Source: AC-37 sp036386455 (GTDB lineage Bacteria > Actinomycetota > Thermoleophilia > Solirubrobacterales > Thermoleophilaceae). Taken from it: 38,035 nt of DNA. Below, piece after piece: positions 26,853 through 34,010 of this stretch. Where the stretch lies: positions 1 through 38,035 of the forward strand of contig DASVVS010000159.1 of NCBI GenBank assembly GCA_036386455.1, read 5' to 3'. Below the pieces are notes generated by a model, which saw only the letters and a program-made list of their open reading frames with translations, did no database searches and was not told where the DNA came from. Within the stretch, counting starts at the first letter, position 1. Each line of letters begins with the position of its first letter. Made by a program: the position numbers and the translations under genes.

Positions 26853-27650
26853 TCAGGAGCCGGTGAACGCGGCTTGGCGCTTCTCCACGAATGCGCCGAC
26901 GCCCTCGACGAAGTCGCTCGTGCGCGCGAGGCGGTGCTGGAGCTCCGCCTCGAGGTGGAGCTGGCCCTCCATCTCGGGGTAGATCATCCGGTTCAGGGCC
27001 TCCTTCGAGGCCGCGTAGGAGCGGGTCGGGCCGGCGGCGAGCCGCGCCGCGAGCGCCTCGGCCTCGGGCAGGAGCTCCGCGTCGGGGTAGACGTAGTTCG
27101 CGAGGCCCCACTCGAGCGCCTGCGCCGCCTCCACCCGCTCGCCGAGCAGCGCCATCTGGAACGCCCGCGCCTTGCCGACCGCCGCCGGCACGAACAGCGT
27201 GGAGCCGCCGTCGGGCATCAGGCCGATGTTCACGAACGCGAGCAGGAAGTACGCGGACTCGCCCGCCAGCACGAGGTCGCCCGCAAGCGCCAGCGAGCAC
27301 CCGATGCCCACCGCGGGCCCGTTCACCGCCGTCACGACGGGCTTCGGCAGCCGGCGGATCGCGACGATCGCCGGGTGGTAGACCTCGTGCAGCTCCTTGC
27401 GGACGTTGGGCCCCCCGTCGTCGGGGTCGGCGTCGAAGCCCGCCTTGAGGTCGGCGCCCGACGAGAAGCCGCGCCCCGCGCCCGTGATCAGGACGGCGCG
27501 CACGTCGTCGGCCGTGGCCGGGCCCTCGAAGACGTCGAGCAGCTCCCGGCCGAGCTCCGGGATCCACGCGTTGAGGCGGTCGGGGCGGTTCAGGGTCAGG
27601 CGGCCGACGCCGTCGGCGACCTCCCAGATGATTGTCTTCTCGTCGCTCAT
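26853..27650 (-). CDS. Enoyl-CoA hydratase/isomerase family protein
   Basis: This 265-residue crotonase-fold protein has oxyanion-hole segments GFSSGADLKAG (61-71) and VNGPAVGIGCSLAL (109-122). At the usual second catalytic Glu position it reads NIGLMPDGGS with D147. A single Asp at this place is typical of isomerases such as PaaG, so enoyl-CoA isomerisation is as likely as hydration. The substrate is unknown. ATG at 27650 has no Shine-Dalgarno, but TAGAAC (27662-27657, minus) is 6 nt ahead. It is divergent from the DUF-like membrane gene across only 43 bases. Confidence 0.92.
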   Translation of the reverse strand: MSDEKTIIWEVADGVGRLTLNRPDRLNAWIPELGRELLDVFEGPATADDVRAVLITGAGRGFSSGADLKAGFDADPDDGGPNVRKELHEVYHPAIVAIRRLPKPVVTAVNGPAVGIGCSLALAGDLVLAGESAYFLLAFVNIGLMPDGGSTLFVPAAVGKARAFQMALLGERVEAAQALEWGLANYVYPDAELLPEAEALAARLAAGPTRSYAASKEALNRMIYPEMEGQLHLEAELQHRLARTSDFVEGVGAFVEKRQAAFTGS

Positions 27651-27656
27651 AAGGGG

Positions 27657-27662
27657 GTTCTA
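27657..27662 (-). promoter_or_regulatory. -10-like TAGAAC, 6 nt before the enoyl-CoA hydratase
   Basis: This minus-strand hexamer sits close to the ATG at 27650 and 18 bases from the opposing plus-strand -10-like hexamer at 27681-27686, so the two promoters would overlap. Confidence 0.4.
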
Positions 27663-27674
27663 CACGTCCGGGAC

Positions 27675-27691
27675 GCGCCATAGCGTGGCGC
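27675..27691 (+). promoter_or_regulatory. -10-like TAGCGT within a palindrome, 7 nt before a membrane-protein gene
   Basis: TAGCGT (27681-27686) is followed by 7 bases and ATG at 27694. The inverted repeat GCGCCA (27675-27680) / TGGCGC (27686-27691) brackets this hexamer, so a bound dimeric repressor could block it. Confidence 0.4.
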
Positions 27692-27693
27692 CC

Positions 27694-28404
27694 ATGAACC
27701 TCTCCAGCGCATCGAGCTTCCGCCGCATGGCCTGCGGCCTGTGCCTGCTGATCGGTCCGGCCCTCATCCTCGCCGCCACGATCACCGACCCGTCGGCCGG
27801 GGAGGGCGGCGAGAAGCGCGCCTACCTCGCCGCGCTCGCCGACGACCCCGACAAGGCGCAGCTCAGCACCGCCCTCTGGATCTACGGATTCGCGCTCACG
27901 GCGATCGGGGTCATCGGCGTGGTCCACGTGATCCGCGGCCGCGGCGTCACGCTGGCGAACATCGGGGGCGCCTTCGCGCTGTTCGGGATGATCATGTTCG
28001 TCGCCCTCGTCACGCTCACGATCGCGGAGATCAACCAGGCCGAGCACCTCGGGGTCGAGACCGCGGAGCGGCTTGGCAACGACTTCGAGGACTACTGGGC
28101 CACGTACGTCGTGCTCGTCCCCGCCCTGCTCGGCACCCTGATCGGGTTCATCCTGCTCGCGGCGGCCATCATCCGCTCCGGGATCGCGCACGTGGCGGCC
28201 GCCGTGCTGATCATCGTCGGCATCCTGATGGTCCCGGCCTCGGAGGAGTCGCAGGCCCTGGGCATCCTGGCCAACCTGCTGCTGCTCGCCGGCTGGGGCC
28301 TCGTGGGGCTCAGGCTGCTCGGGATGAAGGACGAGCAGTGGGACGGAACGGAGCCGATCGAGCGCGAGCCCGCCGTGGGGGCCGTGCCGCCGCCGGCCGT
28401 GTAG
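27694..28404 (+). CDS. Multi-pass membrane protein of unknown function
   Basis: This 236-residue protein has about seven hydrophobic segments: an N-terminal one (about 12-29), a 29-residue polar loop (GEGGEKRAYLAALADDPDKAQ), then further helices, and a polar Pro-rich C-terminus. The loop after helix 1 followed by LSTALWIYGFAL resembles small actinobacterial DUF-type membrane proteins, but I cannot name the family. ATG at 27694 is chosen by the -10-like element 7 nt upstream; the long upstream extension is a shadow of the divergent gene. The MBL-fold gene starts 34 bases downstream with its own promoter-like hexamer. Confidence 0.8.
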   Translation: MNLSSASSFRRMACGLCLLIGPALILAATITDPSAGEGGEKRAYLAALADDPDKAQLSTALWIYGFALTAIGVIGVVHVIRGRGVTLANIGGAFALFGMIMFVALVTLTIAEINQAEHLGVETAERLGNDFEDYWATYVVLVPALLGTLIGFILLAAAIIRSGIAHVAAAVLIIVGILMVPASEESQALGILANLLLLAGWGLVGLRLLGMKDEQWDGTEPIEREPAVGAVPPPAV

Positions 28405-28424
28405 CGCCCGCGCCCGGAGGGGCG

Positions 28425-28430
28425 TACCTT
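28425..28430 (+). promoter_or_regulatory. -10-like TACCTT, 8 nt before the MBL-fold gene
   Basis: TACCTT is followed by 8 bases and the ATG at 28439. No Shine-Dalgarno is visible. It fits the leaderless pattern seen elsewhere in the window. Confidence 0.35.
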
Positions 28431-28438
28431 CCCCCGCC

Positions 28439-29074
28439 ATGCTCCTCGACGACGTCGAGTGGCTCGGCCACGCGGGTTTCAGGATCAGGGCCGGCCGCAG
28501 GGTCGCCTACATCGACCCGTACCGCTCGCCGGAGGGGCCGCCGGCCGACCTGATCCTGATCACGCACGGCCACTACGACCACTTCTCGCCCCAGGACGTG
28601 GAGCGGCTGTCGCACGACCGCACGCTCGTGGTGGCTCCGCCCGCGGTGGCCGAGCGCGTGCGCGGCCGGGTGGTGTCGCTCGCCCCGGGGGAGGGCATCG
28701 ACGACCCGCTCGACGTCCGCGCGGTGGCCGCCTACAACACCTCCAAGCGCGACGCCGAGGGCAGGCCGTTCCACCCGCGCGAGGCCGGCGGCGTCGGCTA
28801 CGTGCTGAACGTGCGGGGCGAGCGGCTCTACCACTCGGGCGACACCGACGTGATCCCGGAGATGGACGAGGTGGCGGGCGTGGACGTCGCGCTGCTGGCG
28901 ATCAGCGGCGTCTACGTGATGACGCCCGTCGAGGCCGCCGAGGCCGCGCGCCGGATCGCGCCGCGCGTGGCGGTGCCGATGCACTGGGGCGAGCACATCG
29001 GCACGCAGGAGGACGCGGAGCTATTTGCCTCTTCCGCCCCCGTCGAGGTTAAGATCCTCGCGAGGTCCGGCTGA
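28439..29074 (+). CDS. MBL-fold metal-dependent hydrolase (UlaG-like)
   Basis: This 211-residue metallo-beta-lactamase-fold protein has the dinuclear metal motif THGHYDHFS (H43, H45, D47, H48), YHSGDTD further on, and MHWGEH near the C-terminus. The small size and WLGHAGFRI start match the UlaG-like/YycJ-like group of putative lactonases or phosphodiesterases. The substrate cannot be told. The SCP2/R2-like fusion gene begins directly after its stop (TGAATG), so the two are probably co-transcribed. Confidence 0.92.
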   Translation: MLLDDVEWLGHAGFRIRAGRRVAYIDPYRSPEGPPADLILITHGHYDHFSPQDVERLSHDRTLVVAPPAVAERVRGRVVSLAPGEGIDDPLDVRAVAAYNTSKRDAEGRPFHPREAGGVGYVLNVRGERLYHSGDTDVIPEMDEVAGVDVALLAISGVYVMTPVEAAEAARRIAPRVAVPMHWGEHIGTQEDAELFASSAPVEVKILARSG

Positions 29075-30772
29075 ATGGATCGCACGCGAGAAGCGCTGCG
29101 GGACATGGCTCGGGAGGATCCCGAGCTGGCTGCGCGTCTCGTGCTTCAGACGCTGCCGGCCGCGGTCGCCAAGATCCCGCCGCCGCTCGCCTACGACCTG
29201 ACCGTGGACGGGCTCGGCAGCTGGCGCGTGACGGTCGACGAGTCGGGCGCGCAGGTGTCGCCGCGCAACGGCGACTCCCCGGACGGTCTCGACTTCCGCC
29301 TGACGACCGACGCCGAGGGCCTGGCCGCGCTGGCGGCCGGCGCCAGCCCGATGCGGCTCATGGTCGGCGGCAAGCTGCGCATCCGCGGCAAGCGCCGCCG
29401 CGCGATGAAGCTGCGCGCGATGGTGGAGGGCGAGGACCCGACGATCGGCGACGCCATCCGCGCGGGCGCCGAGCTCGACACCGACGCGGTCCTGCGCGCG
29501 CTGCCGTACATGGTCGACCCGGGGTGGACCGCGGGGCACTCGTTCGTCGTGGCCTACGAGATCGGCGGCGCCGGCCGCTGGGTCGTGCACGTGAACGACG
29601 GGCAGCGGCTGCGCGTGGAGACCGAGGGCGAGGCCGACTCGACGGTCCGCATCGACGCCGGGGCGTACCGCGACATCGTGACCGGCGAGATGTCGCCCGC
29701 CGAGGCGATTCGCGTCCAGAAGACGGTGGTGGACGGCCCGATCTACCCCGTCACGCTGCTGGGCCGCTGGATCGAGCGCTCACAGGGCCGCGACGACGCC
29801 GAGCTGCGCCGCGAGGCCGCCCAGCGCGAGGTCCAGGCGCGGCGCGAGGGCACCTGGGGCGCCTCCCAGCCGAAGGACGGCGACCTGCTCGACTACCGCC
29901 AGCTCTACGCGCTCTGGGAGCGTCAGAACTGGCGCGTGCACGAGCTCGACTTCTCGGTCGACCGCGAGCACTGGCTCACCTCGCCGGGCGAGGCCCAGGA
30001 GAACATGCTCTGGAGCCTCGGCTCGTTCTACATCGGCGAGGAGCGCGTGACGGCGGACCTCGCCCCGTTCGTGCGCGCGGCGCCGACCGGCGAGATCGAG
30101 GCGTTCCTCTCCACCCAGCTCGTGGACGAGGCGCGTCACGCTGTCTTCTTCGACCGCTACGGCGCGGAGGTGCTCGCGCTCGAGGCCGAGGACCTGCGCG
30201 GGCGGATGCTCGAGATCCAGTCGCGGATGCTGCCCGCCTGGTACGACGTGTTCGACGGCGGCCTGCGCGACGTGGCCGAGCGGATCCAGGCCCGGCCCGA
30301 CGACTTCGACCTGTTCGTGGAGGGCATCACCACCTACCACCTGATCATCGAGGGCGTGCTCGCCACCACCGGCCAGCGGACGATCCTCGACTACTCCGAG
30401 AGCCACAGCCTCTACCCGGGCTTCTGCCAGGGGTTCGGGCTGGTGGAGCAGGACGAGCACCGCCACATCGCGTTCGGCGTGCGCTTCCTGCGCGACGCGG
30501 TGGCCGACGACCCCTCGCGCGGGCAGATCGTCATGCGGAAGGTCGAGGAGCTCGTGCCGAAGGCCTGCCACGTGTTCGTGCCGCCGTACGTCGACAGCGC
30601 CGAGACCTTCGTCACCTACGGCTACCACTCGTCGCAGGTCTACGGCTTCGCCTACCGGCGGCTCAAGCGCCGGATGCAGGTCATCGGGCTGGAGTGCCCG
30701 CCGGCGGAGGAGCTCATGCCCGGGCCGATCGCCTCGCCCGAGGAGGCGCGGGCGGCGGGCGTGCCGGTCTGA
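29075..30772 (+). CDS. SCP2-SCP2-R2-like diiron fusion protein
   Basis: This 565-residue protein has three parts. Residues about 35-118 and 155-236 are two SCP2-like lipid-binding domains; both end in the typical G(K/P)...(K/P) core strand and LRG/LLG helix pattern. Residues about 270-540 form a ferritin-like helical bundle of the ribonucleotide reductase R2 type. Predicted metal ligands are E322 or E323 (GEER), E352 and H355 (DEARH), E426 (IIEG), and E461 and H464 (DEHRH). Ligand spacing is complete, so a di-metal site is likely. Pairing with lipid-binding domains suggests oxidation or desaturation of a lipid or sterol-like substrate rather than nucleotide reduction; that is inference. ATG at 29075 follows the MBL gene stop immediately. 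Confidence 0.85.
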   Translation: MDRTREALRDMAREDPELAARLVLQTLPAAVAKIPPPLAYDLTVDGLGSWRVTVDESGAQVSPRNGDSPDGLDFRLTTDAEGLAALAAGASPMRLMVGGKLRIRGKRRRAMKLRAMVEGEDPTIGDAIRAGAELDTDAVLRALPYMVDPGWTAGHSFVVAYEIGGAGRWVVHVNDGQRLRVETEGEADSTVRIDAGAYRDIVTGEMSPAEAIRVQKTVVDGPIYPVTLLGRWIERSQGRDDAELRREAAQREVQARREGTWGASQPKDGDLLDYRQLYALWERQNWRVHELDFSVDREHWLTSPGEAQENMLWSLGSFYIGEERVTADLAPFVRAAPTGEIEAFLSTQLVDEARHAVFFDRYGAEVLALEAEDLRGRMLEIQSRMLPAWYDVFDGGLRDVAERIQARPDDFDLFVEGITTYHLIIEGVLATTGQRTILDYSESHSLYPGFCQGFGLVEQDEHRHIAFGVRFLRDAVADDPSRGQIVMRKVEELVPKACHVFVPPYVDSAETFVTYGYHSSQVYGFAYRRLKRRMQVIGLECPPAEELMPGPIASPEEARAAGVPV

Positions 30773-30783
30773 GGCGGCTCTCC

Positions 30784-30811
30784 GCCCCGCGCCGGGGTTC
30801 CGGCCCGGGGC
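30784..30811. terminator. GC-rich imperfect hairpin
   Basis: GCCCCG (30784-30789) pairs with CGGGGC (30806-30811), with an inner CCGG/CCGG stem. It lies 12 bases past the diiron-fusion stop and just before the TATAGA element of the next gene. It may be a terminator for the upstream operon. Confidence 0.4.
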
Positions 30812-30814
30812 GCC

Positions 30815-30825
30815 TATAGACTCGC
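30815..30825 (+). promoter_or_regulatory. -10-like TATAGACTCGC before the PAP2 gene
   Basis: The 11 bases are identical to those upstream of ctaC1 on the other strand (5311-5301). TAGACT (30817-30822) ends 10 nt before the TTG at 30833. It probably drives the PAP2-flippase-trxB operon. Confidence 0.4.
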
Positions 30826-30832
30826 CCGCGCC

Positions 30833-31744
30833 TTGCGGAAGTCGCGCCCCCTTCGCCGCGTCGCGATGGCCGCGGCGGTAGTCGGCTTCGTCGCCCCGGT
30901 CCTCCGCCGCCGCATCGGGATGCCCCCTCCCGTCACGTCGGTCGTGGCGTGGCAGGCGCCGCTCGCGGTGGCGCTCTCCTTCCCGCGCACACGCGCGCGC
31001 GACGCTCTCGTGTACGCCAGCCAGATGTGGGCCTACGTCGTGCACTACGAGATGCCCAACGACGACCCGGAGGCGCTGCGGCGCCGCGTTCGCGTCGATT
31101 ACCCGATCGTGGTGGACCGCGCTATCGGCCTCGGCGAGGTGCCCACGGTCCGCCTCCAGCGCGCGCTCGGCGATCCCGACGAGATCCGCCCGCACGACAC
31201 CTTCCTGTCGGCCGTCCACTGGGCCTGGTTCTTCTGGCCGCACGCCGTCGTGGCGTACGTGCTGCTGCGGCGACCGGACCGCTTCGGGCGCTCGGCCACG
31301 CTGATGGCGGCCACCTTCGACGCCGGCGCCGCCTTCTACCAGGTCATCCCGACCGCCCCGCCGTGGTGGGCCGGGAACGCCGGCAAGCTGCCGCCCGTCC
31401 GGAGGGTGATGACCGAGGCGGGCGAGCGCACCTGGGGCCGGTATTGGACCCACCTCTACGATTCGCTGTCGGGGAATCAGCTCGCAGCGATGCCGTCGCT
31501 CCACTTCGCAACCTCGGTGATGGCGGCTCATGTGCTGTCCGACGTGGGAAGCGTCGAGGGCGCCGTGGGCTGGTCCTATGCAGCGCTGCTCGGCTTCGCG
31601 CTCGTGTATCTGGGCGAGCACTACGTGGTGGATCTGGCCGCGGGCGCGGCGATGGCCGGCGCGGTGCGCGGGCTCGAGCCGGCCGGGCGGCCGGTCGCGC
31701 GGGCGCTGGCGCGGGCGGTGCGGCGGCTGGAGCCGGAGCGCTGA
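30833..31744 (+). CDS. PAP2-superfamily membrane phosphatase
   Basis: This integral membrane protein (up to 303 residues) is of the PAP2/phosphatidic acid phosphatase type. It shows PTAPPWW (173-179), PSLHFATS with catalytic His H224, and GEHYVVD with H263 and D267. The PTAPPWW motif and size resemble the AUR1/IPT-like branch, which transfers phospho-headgroups between lipids, so it may be a transferase rather than a simple phosphatase. The start is uncertain: TTG at 30833 (used here) or ATG at 30866. Its stop overlaps the flippase gene (TGATG), suggesting joint work on a lipid or lipid-linked precursor. Confidence 0.85.
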   Translation: MRKSRPLRRVAMAAAVVGFVAPVLRRRIGMPPPVTSVVAWQAPLAVALSFPRTRARDALVYASQMWAYVVHYEMPNDDPEALRRRVRVDYPIVVDRAIGLGEVPTVRLQRALGDPDEIRPHDTFLSAVHWAWFFWPHAVVAYVLLRRPDRFGRSATLMAATFDAGAAFYQVIPTAPPWWAGNAGKLPPVRRVMTEAGERTWGRYWTHLYDSLSGNQLAAMPSLHFATSVMAAHVLSDVGSVEGAVGWSYAALLGFALVYLGEHYVVDLAAGAAMAGAVRGLEPAGRPVARALARAVRRLEPER

Positions 31745-32958
31745 TGTCCGGGGCTCGCCACTCACGACTCGGGGACGACTGGGACGAGTCGGTCGTCGAG
31801 GCCCAGGAGCTGATGGCCTCCGGCGAGCTCGAGGAGGACTCGGAGAGCCTCGAGCAGCGCAGCGCGGCGCTGCTCAACCCGCGGCGGATGATCACGCTCG
31901 GGATCGCGGTCGTGCTGATGATCGTCGCGGTCTACGTCGTGTTCCCGAAGGTGGTGGGCGTGAGCACCTCGCTCGACACGCTGCGCGACGTCACCTGGTA
32001 CTGGCTCGTGGCCGCGGTCGGCTTCCTGGGGGTGGCGTTCCTCTCGTACACGTCCCTGTTCCAGGGCGTGCTGGGCGGCCAGGACCCGACCGACAAGGCC
32101 CGCCAGCGGCTCGACGTGGGGGCCTCGTGGCAGATCACGATGTCCGGGTTCGCGGCGACCGTGCTGTTCTCGGCCGCCGGCGCCGGCGGCGTCGCGCTCA
32201 CCTACTGGGCGCTGCGCAAGGCGGGCATCCCGCGGCGGCGCGCGGCCTGCCGGATGGTCGCGTTCATGGTCCTCCTCTACTCGGTCTACCTGCTGTCGCT
32301 GCTGGTGTTCGGCACGCTCCTGCGCGCCGGGGTCCTGCACGGCGACGATCCGGTCGGCGGCACGATCGTCCCGGCGGCGATCGGCGGCGTGACGCTGCTC
32401 CTGATCGGCGCCGTCGCGCTGATCCCGGGCGACTTCGAGCGTCGCTTCGCCGCGATGCGCCGCCGCGGGGGGCGCGCGGCGCGGGTCGGCGTGCGCCTGG
32501 CGACCGCCCCGGCCACGCTCTCGACCGGCGTGCGCACCGCGATCGCGTACGTCCGCCACCCCGGCCGCAGCGCCGCGGCGCTGTCCGGCGCGCTCGGCTG
32601 GTGGACGGGGCAGATCGGGATCCTCTGGGCCAGCTTCCACGCGTACGGCGTCGAGGTCCCGCTGGGGGTGGTGGTGCAGGCCTACTTCGTCGGGATGGTG
32701 GCCAACCTCGCCCCGTCTCCCGCCGCCGGCGTGGGTACGGTGGACGCCGGTCTGATCGGGGCGTTCCTGCTCTTCGGGCTGCCGGAGGGGACGGTGTTCC
32801 CGGCGATCCTCACCTCTCGGCTGATCTCGATCTGGCTTCCCCTGCCACTGGGAATACTGGGCTACATGAAGCTGCGCAAGACGGTCGCACGCTGGCAGGA
32901 GGAGGACCGGAGCGGTGCTACTATACAAAATGAAGTAAAGGCGGAGGCAACAGGATGA
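31744..32958 (+). CDS. YbhN/AglD-type flippase-like membrane protein
   Basis: This 404-residue protein has an acidic N-terminal region (about 1-45) and then about eight transmembrane helices. Signatures of the lysylphosphatidylglycerol synthase TM / UPF0104 family are AAGAGGVALTYWALRKAGI after helix 3, the middle basic loop GRAARVGVRL, and the C-terminal NLAPSPAAGVGTVDAGLIGAFLLFGLP with ILTSRLISIWLPLPLG. The family is proposed to translocate or bind lipids; no synthase domain is attached. It overlaps PAP2 (TGATG) and trxB (ATGA) and sits in the middle of the operon. Confidence 0.9.
   Translation: MSGARHSRLGDDWDESVVEAQELMASGELEEDSESLEQRSAALLNPRRMITLGIAVVLMIVAVYVVFPKVVGVSTSLDTLRDVTWYWLVAAVGFLGVAFLSYTSLFQGVLGGQDPTDKARQRLDVGASWQITMSGFAATVLFSAAGAGGVALTYWALRKAGIPRRRAACRMVAFMVLLYSVYLLSLLVFGTLLRAGVLHGDDPVGGTIVPAAIGGVTLLLIGAVALIPGDFERRFAAMRRRGGRAARVGVRLATAPATLSTGVRTAIAYVRHPGRSAAALSGALGWWTGQIGILWASFHAYGVEVPLGVVVQAYFVGMVANLAPSPAAGVGTVDAGLIGAFLLFGLPEGTVFPAILTSRLISIWLPLPLGILGYMKLRKTVARWQEEDRSGATIQNEVKAEATG
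32919..32947 (+). promoter_or_regulatory. AT-rich element and Shine-Dalgarno before trxB
   Basis: TACTATACAAAATGAAGTAAA (32919-32939) is strikingly AT-rich for this window and contains TATACA (32922-32927). GGAGG (32943-32947) lies 7 nt before the trxB ATG. Although trxB overlaps the upstream gene, it may also have its own promoter. Confidence 0.4.
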
Positions 32959-34010
32959 GCGAAGCCCAGAACGGACAGCCGCAGATCGAGAACGTGATCA
33001 TCATCGGGTCCGGTCCCGCGGGCTACACGGCTGCGCTCTACACCTCCCGCGCGGACCTCAACCCGCTGCTCATCGAGGGCTTCCTCTGGGGCGGGCTGCT
33101 CCAGACCACGACCGACGTGGAGAACTACCCGGGCTTCCCCGAGGGGATCATGGGCCCGGAGATGATGCAGAAGTTCCGCGACCAGGCCGAGCGCTTCGGC
33201 ACGCGGTTCGTCTCCGAGGACGCGACGAAGGTCGAGCTGTCGAAGGACGGCGGCCTGCATCGCGTCTGGGTCGGCGACGACGAGTACCAGGCGCGCTCGG
33301 TGATCCTCGCGATGGGGGCCGAGCACAAGAAGCTCGGCGTGCCCGGCGAGGACGAGCTCGCCTCGCGCGGCATCTCGTACTGCGCCACCTGCGACGCGGC
33401 CTTCTTCCGCGAGAAGAAGATCATGGTCGTCGGCGGCGGCGACTCCGCGATGGAGGAGGCGATCTTCCTGTCGAAGTTCGGCTCGCGCGTGCAGCTCGTG
33501 CACCGTCGCGACGAGTTCCGCGCCTCGCAGATCATGGTCGACCGGGCGCGCGAGATCGAGAACATCGAGATAGTCACCCCGTACGTGGTCGAGCGCTTCG
33601 AGGAGGGCGAGAACGGCTCGCTCGCCCGGGCGGTGCTGCGGCACTCCGATACCGGCGAGGAGCGCGTCGAGGAGGTCGACGGCGGGTTCATCGCGATCGG
33701 GCACGAGCCGTCCTCGCAGATCGTGGCCGGCCAGGTCGAGACCGACGAGAACGGCTACGTGATCACCGACGGCAGGTCCGCGCGCACCGGCCTGCCGGGC
33801 GTGCTGGCGGCCGGGGACCTCGTGGACCACACCTACCGCCAGGCGATCACCGCCGCGGGCAGCGGCTGCCAGGCGGCGCTCGACGCCGAGTGGTACCTGC
33901 GCGACCAGCCGCCCGAGCCGGGCGCGCACTGGATGAAGCCCGACGAGGTCGAGGCCGCGGCGGAGAAGGTCGCGACCGACCTGGCCGCCGAGGAGACCGC
34001 GGCTACCTAG
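32955..34010 (+). CDS. trxB: Thioredoxin reductase
   Basis: This 351-residue FAD/NADPH disulfide reductase reduces thioredoxin. The FAD loop is IIIGSGPAGYTAALYTSR (15-32), the redox-active pair is C143/C146 (CATCD), the NADPH loop is VVGGGDSAMEEA with HRRDEFRAS, and the C-terminal FAD motif is GVLAAGDLVD. An extension of about 35 residues past the usual end is rich in Glu/Ala and ends EETAAT. No thioredoxin gene follows. ATG at 32955 overlaps the flippase stop (ATGA), and its stop shares the CTAG with the convergent gene on the minus strand. Confidence 0.96.
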   Translation: MSEAQNGQPQIENVIIIGSGPAGYTAALYTSRADLNPLLIEGFLWGGLLQTTTDVENYPGFPEGIMGPEMMQKFRDQAERFGTRFVSEDATKVELSKDGGLHRVWVGDDEYQARSVILAMGAEHKKLGVPGEDELASRGISYCATCDAAFFREKKIMVVGGGDSAMEEAIFLSKFGSRVQLVHRRDEFRASQIMVDRAREIENIEIVTPYVVERFEEGENGSLARAVLRHSDTGEERVEEVDGGFIAIGHEPSSQIVAGQVETDENGYVITDGRSARTGLPGVLAAGDLVDHTYRQAITAAGSGCQAALDAEWYLRDQPPEPGAHWMKPDEVEAAAEKVATDLAAEETAAT

